Of a stretch of DNA of 64,000 nt, positions 55,144 through 64,000 are shown in pieces. Within the stretch, counting starts at the first letter, position 1, and each line of letters starts with the position of its first letter. The DNA lies in NCBI RefSeq assembly GCF_033118175.1, contig NC_083695.1, positions 33,807,607 through 33,871,606 of the forward strand, written 5' to 3'. The notes below the pieces were generated by a model. The model worked only from the letters and a program-made list of their open reading frames with translations, was not told the DNA's origin and ran no database searches. The position numbers and the translations under genes are program-made. The stretch comes from Dama dama. Its lineage: Eukaryota; Chordata; Mammalia; Artiodactyla; Cervidae.

Positions 55144-56929
55144 GTTACATCCTGTTTTTTTCTTGGCTCTTTATCTCCACAGTGTAGCACTTGGATCCAA
55201 TTTGTTCTTTTGTAGTAATTATTTGATACAAGTGTCATGCTTCCAGCTTGCTCTAAGCTCCTTGGACACCTTCTTTTTATTCAGTAGGGCAGAGCACTCA
55301 GTAATCTGCATTAGATGTATTTTTGCTCGTTTGAATGGAATCTCCAAAGTGATATGGTCACTGCCCATGATGATTTTCTACCTAAGGTTTAAAAGAGACT
55401 GGTACTTACCAGGTAAAAATGCAGGTCTCTAAATATAGTAGCCACTTATTTGTTCAGCATGATCTGGTACTGAGGCCTTCTGCATAAAATAACAACCCAG
55501 GAACAAATGCCAAATCTTTATGTTAACCATTTTAGTGAAAACTGTATTAGAGTCTACTCTGTTTCTTAAAACAACTAGGGAACACAGTGGAATCTATCTG
55601 GATGGCTCAAAGCCATCATGATGAATGCCATCCATTAGGGTGCAGCCAGGCAATGCAATGCTAAAATGTGTCATTTTAGATTTTCTCATTCATGTACCCT
55701 TGGCATCATCTTGCACTGGAGTGGGTTAAGAAGTATGGTGAATGATTTGAATAAAGCTGAAAGGGGACTGGTGCTGTTTCTTCAGAGAAGAGATCGGGGG
55801 AAGAATTTTATAGTGCTCAAAGAAAATGGGGACTAGTATAAACCAAACAAATTCAATTTAAAACCAAAAAATAATTCCTTGGCTACACACGTTTGAAAGA
55901 AGATAGAGTAGGCTGCTATCAAAATTGATAGCCTCTCCTCATTTGGAGTTACTTAAAATAATAGTAGATAAATATCTTTCTATAATGATTAGATCCAGTC
56001 TTTTGCAGAAGGAGGAGATAAACCCCATGGCCTCGCATAATCCTTATTGACCTTACAATTCAGAACTCAGGGCAAAACTGATAACCGGAGTTACAGGTTT
56101 TCTAAAATCTGCTCTGTTTTTTTAAAGGAACCTTTTAAGGGTTAAATTTATTTTATTTCTACTTGTACATGAGCCTGAGGGTCTTTTGGTCTGGGCAGGT
56201 ATTTTCAGTAATTTAAAGAAGGTTGTAAGGCAGGAAATCTTTATTTGGTCTACAATAACTACTGGTTCAGGAAGCTAAAACAAGACACCAATAGAAGGAA
56301 AGCTGTGCACTGCCCAGCTGCCCGCTGGCACACAGGATTATAGATATGGGCACAAAATGATGAGTGAATATAAAGAACTGTGAATCTAAAACTCTGAACA
56401 CTGTTCTCAAGAAATGGAATGGTCATCCCGGGACCAAATGCTGTCCTTGGAATAATGTTATTGTGTGTGTCTTCCTAGGACAGCTTGTCTGGGATGTGTC
56501 AGAGCAGGGCTTTCTGAGAGGTCTTCTGCAGATTGGCCCAAGTGACTAAGGGCACCTACTCCCAGTCTGCTCATAAACCAACTAACAGGTTTTGTAACTC
56601 TGCCCAAAACTTCAGTCGGAAGTGGATAGCGGAAGGAGAGGCTTATCATGGGTTGAAGCTGATGCTCTATTTCTCTTTCTCTCCTGCTTTCTAAGATTTC
56701 CCTCTCTCCCTCAGTTAGAAAATTTTAAAGTCCTCCCCTTCTCTGTGTCCACACACACACACATACCACTCTCCGTCCACACCAGACATCTCAGAACTCC
56801 AGAGAAGCCCCCTTCCCTCAAAACTGCTGTGATTCCTGCTTCCAAGCCTCCCAGGGTGAGGCAGTAGCGTGTCCCTGCTGCCAGAGCCACCCAGCGGTGC
56901 CTTTCCAGCTCACTGCTTTCCCTTCAATT

Positions 56930-58970
56930 TTGAAGTACTCTCAGACTTAGAGCAAAGTTCCCATCTACTCCACCCCAGTTCCCCAGATTTTGTCACATTT
57001 GCTTTTTGCTGTATTATTCTCAGTCTTCCTCTCGCTCCCTCCCGTCCCCCTCTGTCATTCTGTATTTCTTTTCCAGAATCATTGGAGAGTAAATTACAGA
57101 CCTGTTGCACCTTTACCCTTATACCATTTCAGTGTGTTTTTCTTTAAAATAAAAATAAAAAAGATGCTGTCATACAAAACCATAAATTATCAAAACCAAG
57201 AAATTAACGTTGATTCAGCATTATCTGTTATCTAATCCATCTATCTTGTTCAAATTTCAAATGTTGCCAGTTTTCACTTATGTCCTTTCCAGGGGGAAAA
57301 AAAAATTTTTTTTCCCAGTCCAGGATAGCATATTGAGTTATTATATCTCTTGAGTTATTTGGAATAACACCTTAGTCATTTTTTGTTTTGTTTTGTTGTT
57401 ACTTTGACATTTTTGAAGTATACAGAGCATTTTTTTGAACGTTGTCCCTCAGTTTGGGCTTGTTTGATGTTTCCTCATAAGTAGATTGGAGTTCTCGATG
57501 TTTTGGCAGGAAGATACAGAAGTGATGCTGGGTCCTCCCGAGCACCTCCTAGCAGAATCACATGATCATTTCTTTGACCTATTACAGTGTAAGATGGTGC
57601 CTTTCAGATTTCTTCACTATAGAATAACATTTTTCCCTTTGTAATGAGTAATATCCTAGTAAGAAGATACTTTGGAATTATGTAAATATCCTGTTTCTCA
57701 TCCAATTTTCACCTACTACTTTTAGTGTTTATTTATGATTCTTATCTAAAACTCTTTATTACTTTGGTAGTTACCAGATAATGATTTTTAAAGCCCCAAT
57801 GTATGATCTACTTGTTGATATATGCTGTAAGGAAAGTGAAAGAAAGTGAAAGTCGCTCGGTCACGTCTGACTCTTTGTGACTCTTCCATGGACTATACGG
57901 TCTGTGTAATTCTCCAGGCCAGAACACTGGAGTGAGTAGCTGTTCCCTTCTTCCCAACCCAGGGATCAAACCCAGGTCTCCTGCATTGCAAGCAGATTCT
58001 TTACCAGCTGAGCTACCGGGGAAGCCCAGAGCGTCCTTTATTAATTTTTTAGTTAAATAATCACTTCATTTATCTCATTATTCTTTATAATTTATATAAT
58101 TATGGAGTACTTAATGAATTTTTATTTTATTCTATGGATTATATCCTGTAGCTGCCATTATTTATTTTGATATTCAAATTGCCCCAGATTTATTCTGTGC
58201 AAACTGCTTCAGACTGGCGCCTGTGTCCTTCTAACATATCTGATCCTTCCTTACCTTCTGGTACAACAAACATGATATGCCAGATTCATCTTATTCTCTC
58301 TCTGACCTAGCCCTGGAATCACACATTTCTATTTTAAAAGTCTTTTATTCTTTATGGTGGAAAACAATGTAAAAGCCAAGATCTGAGCACCTAGGTGTCA
58401 GTACTGCTACTGGGGTGTCCCTGCTTCTAGGGCCTCTCAAGGGGGAAGAGCTAGGAAAGAAGAGATATATGTTTATGTGTGTATGTGTATACACACACAC
58501 ACATCCCTGTTATGAGTTCACTGAGCTTTGTATTCCAGATCAACACCTCTGCAGAGTTTTAGTCTATCCTTCCATATTATTGTATTTGCAACTCTCTTCT
58601 CTGGTAGTGAGAAACCTGACTTCCATTACCTACAGTGTATTTATTAATGTGCTTAGTCCTAGAATATACATTAAATCATTTTAGGATTGCTAATCACATC
58701 ACTGTATAAAACAGACCTTCTAATGAGAGGTCAGTATTTGAATATAGTTCTTCATGACTTTACCCTGAGTACAACTGTTTTCAAATGTTAAGAATATAGC
58801 ACAACATGATTTTCAAAGTTGAAACTGTATTAAAGCGTATACTCAAAGAAGTGTTACTCCTTCCTCAGTCCCATTCCTGAGCCTTTTCTGCAGGTCACAG
58901 TCTTATTAGTTTCTGTTTATCCTTTCATTGTTTCCTTTGGTACAAATACTTATGGAGCAGTGATAATCTG
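56930..58970. repeat. Ancient LINE-like element of about 2 kb, copy 2
   Basis: A long ordered series of phrases matching the shorter copy at 20520-21115 and continuing past it: TTGACATTTTTGAAGTATAC, GTCCCTCAGTTTGGGCTTG, TGATGTTTCCTCATAAGTAG, GTAAATATCCTGTTTCTCAT, TACTACTGGGGTGTC-like text, and CAGTGAGAAACCTGACTTCC-like text near 58600. A (TG/CA)n stretch (58468-58506) belongs to it, and a Bov-tA at 57835-58027 interrupts it. The family is probably L1M-class. Confidence 0.5.
57835..58027 (-). repeat. Bov-tA SINE
   Basis: Minus copy: GTCGCTCGGTCACGTCTGAC, CCAGGCCAGAACACTGGAGT, ACCAGCTGAGCTACCGGGGA, AGCCC. It interrupts the old LINE-like element. Confidence 0.9.
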
Positions 58971-60084
58971 TTGTATATACCTTCATTTGTGTAGGACTGT
59001 GCTTGGTGGGGCAATGGATGGGCAGTGACGAACCGTCTTTTACTTAAGCCTGCAGAGCCGAAACCCTGCATGGGGAGCAGGATACAAAACCCAGGCTCCT
59101 GTGCTGACCCAGGAGAGACCCAGGGAAAACAGCTGATTCAGCAGTAGGTTGCAGAACACTGTGCCAGGTAGTGGTGAAACAGGCTGGCAAAAGCACATAC
59201 TTGTGTGTTTGTGTAAGCGCATTTATCTGATTCTGAACTGGATAATGAAGAAGGATGAGAAAAGATTCATTTCTTACCTCTTCACTCAGCCTTGTTGATT
59301 GGGACACCCTAGTCTACACTCAGGTAAACACAAGCAAGAGAAATGAAGACACAGCTCTTGCTGGGTGGTTAATTAAGTTCACTGAGGAGACATCAATTGT
59401 TGGACAGTATGTTTCTACAATAGATATTGAGAGCTCGTGGCTTGAGAAGTTAAAGTGAAAACATTCCAGGCTGAGGAAACAGCATATTCAAAAGTGTGAG
59501 CATGTACAGAAGCATTTTAGATATTTAGGTAACAACAAAAGAAACTCTAGGTAGATTAAAGACTTAGAGATTAACAACAAAAAGAACATTTAGAAAGTAA
59601 AAGAAAGGATATCTAATTATATATCTGGTCTTTAGATGGTCGTGGACATCCTAAGCATTAAGAAAATGAAAGAAATCACACACAAAAAAATAGACAAACT
59701 TCACTGTATAATAATGCAAAACTCCTATGTGGGAAAATTTTAATATTTAAAGGCAAACAGGAAAGATGTTTGCAACAAATGTACCAGGCGAAGTTTTGTT
59801 ATCTGTAGTATTTAAACAAATATAAAAGTAAAGGTTTTGATAGTGTTAAAACATAAACCCTAATGGGAAAATGAGCAGAAGTCATGAACACAAAATGTGC
59901 AGAAAAGGAAAATCATTGATGGCAGCAACAGTGCTGACATTTATTAAGTGTCTAATATGTGTCAGTCACTGTCATAGGAGTCTGTCCTCACATCACATGT
60001 TGAGATGTGTGTTTTTAACCTCATTGTAAAGGGTCCAGAAGTAGGAAAAGTAAGCCAAAAGAGGTCAACATTTCAACAACAACA

Positions 60085-60490
60085 GTATCCATTATCATAG
60101 CTGACATTTCTAAAGCGCTTACCATGTGTCAGGTACATGCTAAGTCGCCTCAGTCATGTCCGACTCTTTGTGACCCTATGGACTGTAGCCCGCCAGGCTT
60201 CTCTGTCCATGGCAGTCTCCAGGCAAGAGTACTGAAGTGGGTTGCCGTGCCCTCCTTCAGGGGCTCTTCCCGACCAGGACTGAACCTGCATCTCTTAAGT
60301 CTCCTGAATTGGCAGGTGGGTTCTTAACCACTAGCACCACCTGGAAAGCCATATATGAGGTACTGTAACCCAAATTACACAGACTCGCTTAATCCTTGCA
60401 GATACCCTCAGTGGGTTACAGTTACCTCTCTTTCGATGGCACAGAGACACTGGGAAACTTGTCTAAGATCACTCGAGCCACTGTTCAGTA
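60085..60490 (-). repeat. MIR SINE split by a Bov-tA
   Basis: The reverse-strand MIR core lies on both sides of the younger SINE. The left part is CATTTCTAAAGCGCTTACCATGTGTCAGG; the right part includes TTAATCCTTGCAGATACCC, GGCACAGAGACACTGGGAAA and CTTGTCTAAGATCACTCGAGCC. Confidence 0.7.
60137..60350 (-). repeat. Bov-tA SINE inserted in MIR
   Basis: Full minus copy: GACTCTTTGTGACCCTATGG, ACTGTAGCCCGCCAGGCTTC, CACCACCTGGAAAGCC. Short AGGTAC direct repeats (60131-60136 and about 60358-60363) may be the target-site duplication. Confidence 0.92.
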
Positions 60491-62911
60491 CCCCATAGAA
60501 GAAGGTTAAGATGAGGTGTAAAAAGTATCCTTTCAAGGATTGGGTATAAGTGAAATTTAAAGAAGTAGATTCAAAAAGCTTAATTATCAAGGGCAGTAGG
60601 TTTTTTTGTTTTTAAGCTAGAGAGACTGGAGCACTGATGGAGAAAAATCAATGCGAAAACAAAGGATAACCAGAGGGGTGGTTTAGTACAAATGAGAAAA
60701 GGCATTTGATGAAATTCAGTATTCTTTCCTAATTTAAAATAAACATACTAATTTGAATCATAAGAATTCTAAATCTTACATTAACTTTTTCTTCTTTGTT
60801 TCAGACTTTACTTACTCTTAGGGGAAGGAGCTATAAAGAGTAGATGACAGTTGGGTCCAGGAGTCTACAAACTTAAATCTACAGTTTCCTTGAGACTAGT
60901 ATACAGATGACAAGCTTTTCAGTTACATAAATTATCAGTTAACGTTACCTTCAGTCAGTCATTTTAAAAACAACTGTTTGTTTGTAGGCTAATCATAAAA
61001 GTTTGTAAGCAGCTTCGATTCTTGGCTTTCTCTACTCAGTATTAAAATACTGTACGATGTATCAGGGTTGTCCTTCCTGGAACAGAACTTGCTCTAGAGG
61101 AAATATGAATGATGGAATGAGATAGGTACTTATTTCCAGAAATTACCTTTGCTGATCTTTTCTATGATTTTGTATGTCGAGAGGTTTCCCCTCAATTTTC
61201 ATGAGGAATGTATACTGTTTACAAATTCAATCTGTCATTAGTGTGTGCTGCTAGAAGATGTGTGCAAATGACCCAGTTTTGTGCCTACAAGTTATGAACT
61301 TGGTCATGTCCCCAGTGTGGTTAGCAGTGTCCTTGTTCACTTTTCTTAAGAATGAGACTGGATTTAAGTCTTATTCTTAAGGAGTCCACACACCTGGATT
61401 TAAAGAAAATAAGAAATAGAATAAACTTTTAAGAAAGGATGCTTCTGGGTACCATTTAATAGCTAGTTTCATTCTCACTGAGAAGTAACAGATTAACTTT
61501 CCATGCCCTCATTCTTTCCCTGATCTGGTTCTAGTGACAAGAGATCTCTTAGGTAGTTTAGAGAGTCCAGTCCCAGTCTTGTCTTTCCTTTAGCCTCTTT
61601 ATACCTCTCGGCTGATTTCTTGAGAAAACACCGCTTAGACAAGAAAGCACCTTCTCTCCCTACTCCTCTGCCTTTCTAGGTCCATCAGGCAGAATTAGAA
61701 AGTCACATGCTGCATCTCTACCTAGAATATTGTGATGTTGAAAGTTAATATGATGTTGGTGATATTAACCATGTTACCTCTCTCAAAGAGAAAATGTCTT
61801 CTCCTATATCTTAGATGCTAGCCCCTAGCTTAAATGTTATATATCTAAATACCAGGATACATCTCATAGTAGTTCTGGTTACCAGCTAGCAACTTTTAGT
61901 TTTAACAGTCAGCCTTCAATAGATTACTTTAAAAGAGCTACCACTTACAAACTTTTCACAACACAGTTTAAGTAAAACTTAAGAAAACTATTAAACAAAA
62001 ATTTAGATTAACTTCATCCTACCTGAAAATTGCATGCTTTTTTTAGAACAAAATTTCGGATACTGACTGGCCTGTCTCCTGTAGAAAATAGGAGTTTTAA
62101 TTTAGGAATCCAGTTGGTTGGGTTCCAGTGTGCCACATTTTACCTGTTAGTAAATTCTAAAGAACCAGGACTGGACGGGAGTCACTAGCTTCTCTCTGAG
62201 GCCAAGTTGAGTACAATTTCAGGACAAACAGATTCTCCCCAAGAGCTGGATCCTTAGCGTGACAGGCCCTGGTGAGATACCCCACTGCTCTAGTGAGGGT
62301 CTCTTGGCGTCTCTGCACTATTATGGTCAACTTAGGGCTACACTTTCCAACAAGTGACCCAGGAACTGGACCAGGTAGCCAGAGATGTTGCAGTCTTCGT
62401 AGCTCTAGTCACATCACCCTGAGCAGCCTCATCCTTTTACCCTGGCAGGCATGTGAATATTATCTTCTCCCTTTTGGGGTAGAGGCCATGCAGCACTCCC
62501 TGGGGCATAAACTCTGCTGGGTAGGTTATAGGGTAAATATTTTCACTTTCCCCTATTTATGAGCCCCACAAGCCAAGCATCAAAGATGTTTTAAGAGACC
62601 ATGGCAGTGTGTCTTAGGTACATGATCTGACTGAAACACTCTGACCGCCTGTGAGGAGTTAAGCAAATTGAATAAAGGAGCTGTATGTTTGAACATGTGC
62701 TATTTACCTACTTTTGTGATTTTTATTTAATATTTTTTCTTTTTTCTTCAATGGCACTATTAAAAAAAAAAAGTGCTCTAGGCTGAGTAAGTGCAAAGTC
62801 ATTTAGAAAGTTGCATATGTCTTTTATATATTCATAGCTTATTGTCCATCATGGAGGTAGAGTCTTTGTTCTCTTCTGTAATCTCACCCCCATAAGAGCC
62901 TGGCACTGAAT

Positions 62912-63122
62912 TGTTGTTGTTTAGATGCTCTGTCATGTCCAAGTCTTTTGCAACCCCTTGGACTATAGCCCACCAGGCTCCTCTGTCCATGGAACTTTCC
63001 AGGAAAGAATACTGGAGTGGGCTGCTATGCCCTTCTCCAGGGGCTTTTCCCAACCCAGGGATCAAACTCACATCTCCGGTATCAGGAGGTGTGTTCTTTA
63101 TTGCTGACCCATCAGAGAAGCC
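62912..63122 (-). repeat. Bov-tA SINE with 13-bp target-site duplication
   Basis: Minus copy starting TGTTGTTGTTTAGATGC and ending CAGAGAAGCCC. Flanked by perfect CCTGGCACTGAAT repeats (62899-62911 and 63123-63135). Confidence 0.95.
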
Positions 63123-64000
63123 CCTGGCACTGAATAGGTCTTTATTATTTATTGAATAAATGTTAAATGAACTACCTCAGGAAGAACTTTCTTAATATAC
63201 TTTCTCTTCTCACATGTGATTCTTAGGAAGAATTTTATCTTATTAGAATATGATTAATTAGGTGTGGTTTGCTCTCTTCCAAATGATGTTGTGTACACCC
63301 TGCCTTCTGTTGAGGTCTGGTATTTTTGTTCAAGGGCAGCCTCTGTCTTAGAATCATATAAGTTGCATCAGAAAGGAAGCTGTCAGTTATCTACTATAAA
63401 CCTTGAGCAGAGAATTGAGAGCTGTGACAAAATGCACATTTACACACAGTTGGTCAAAGAGATATTTATCTTTTCCTACTTTCATCAGATAATTTGTTTC
63501 TTCATGCATTTATTTTGGAAGGAAAATTCCAACTTTAGTCCTAAGAAACTGTCACGAAAGTTTCTTTCTTTGCAGAGCTTTCCCAGCAGCTCTCCTCCCG
63601 TGGTGAGCACAGGCAGAGCAACCATTAAGGAATAATAAATTATGCTTTTGAAATGGTGCTCAAGTCCTTTATGGCCTTTTCTAAGATAGGAGCTGCTCCC
63701 CCCACCTCCACCATGACACTTGTTGCAAGATAGAACCAGCAGCTGTATCCTCAGACTTTGGCTGGGTTTTGGAAGACATGTTTTGACCTGTGTAATCAAA
63801 TATAATGATGACATATCTTTTAATAGGATTCTAGTTTATAATATAATAAGGGAAATGACTATTTTTCCTTATTTTCTCATTATAATATGTTGTACTAGGA
63901 GCCTTTGTCATGACTGCTTTATTACGCTGGGCTGAAGTACAGTATATTTTAATATGCTAAAGATAACATCAAGGTTGAAAATTGAGCTCTTCAGTGATTT

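Larger units (their letters stand above)
53412..64000 (+). other. KAT6B: KAT6B intron downstream of the CoA-loop exon (partial)
   Basis: The intron opens with GTAAGT in phase 1. I searched the rest of the window for the expected next MYST exon (starting Tyr-Leu-Leu-Ser-Arg) and did not find it, so this intron exceeds 10.5 kb. It contains an L1_BT-like fragment, an old LINE-like element of about 2 kb, several Bov-tA copies, and a MIR split by a SINE. 53450-54750, 55170-56900, 58980-60080, 60500-62890 and 63140-64000 hold nothing I can classify. Confidence 0.88.

Noticed and set aside
53412..64000. Next MYST exon (catalytic Glu)
   Set aside because: Looked for the expected YLLSRREG-type start with splice borders and did not find it; presumed downstream of the window.

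Overview
The window is vertebrate nuclear DNA from a ruminant (cattle, sheep, goat or deer type). It is intron-rich and AT-rich, and it carries repeats specific to that group: Bov-tA tRNA-derived SINEs, BovB LINE fragments, CHR-2-type SINEs and a mariner hairpin element. Older mammalian repeats (MIR, L2, L1M, MER5/MER20 hAT MITEs) lie between them. I see no bacterial or viral genes, no operon, no CRISPR array and no convincing second protein gene.

The one gene is KAT6B (MYST4/MORF), a MYST-family histone lysine acetyltransferase, on the + strand. Ten consecutive internal coding exons can be placed to the base, each with AG/GT borders and matching codon phases. Together they hold 2,008 coding bases, about residues 208 to 877 in human numbering (recalled). 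The exons are 24339-24447, 34851-34966, 35211-35292, 37697-37829, 40755-41686, 42682-42803, 44596-44711, 46672-46813, 49980-50141 and 53318-53411. They encode the tandem PHD fingers, a basic linker with an AT-hook-like stretch, the large Ser-rich regulatory exon, the start of the MYST domain with its C2HC zinc finger, the autoacetylated lysine, and the acetyl-CoA loop. The first coding exon (NEMM/H15 part) lies upstream of the window. The rest of the MYST domain, including the catalytic glutamate, and the acidic and Ser/Met-rich tail lie downstream.

Layout: 1-24338 is one large intron. 24339-41686 holds the PHD exons and the big regulatory exon. 42682-53411 holds the MYST exons, with introns of 1-3.2 kb. 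53412-64000 is intron again. The introns are mostly transposon remains, including a 5'-truncated BovB with a perfect 12-bp target-site duplication (27149-28400), a disrupted L1 carrying a SINE and a probable solo LTR (12505-15350), and an old LINE-like element of about 2 kb (56930-58970).

The two most interesting points concern the 932-nt exon. First, it contains two internal GT donors (40811 and 41138) in the same codon phase as its terminal donor (41687). Using them would remove exactly 292 or 183 codons, which matches the known human isoform lengths. Second, about 390 bp downstream of that exon is an isolated CpG-rich intronic patch (16 CpGs in about 137 bp) ending in a near-consensus CTCF motif, a plausible element for controlling use of those donors. 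I did not find a previously undescribed biological system.
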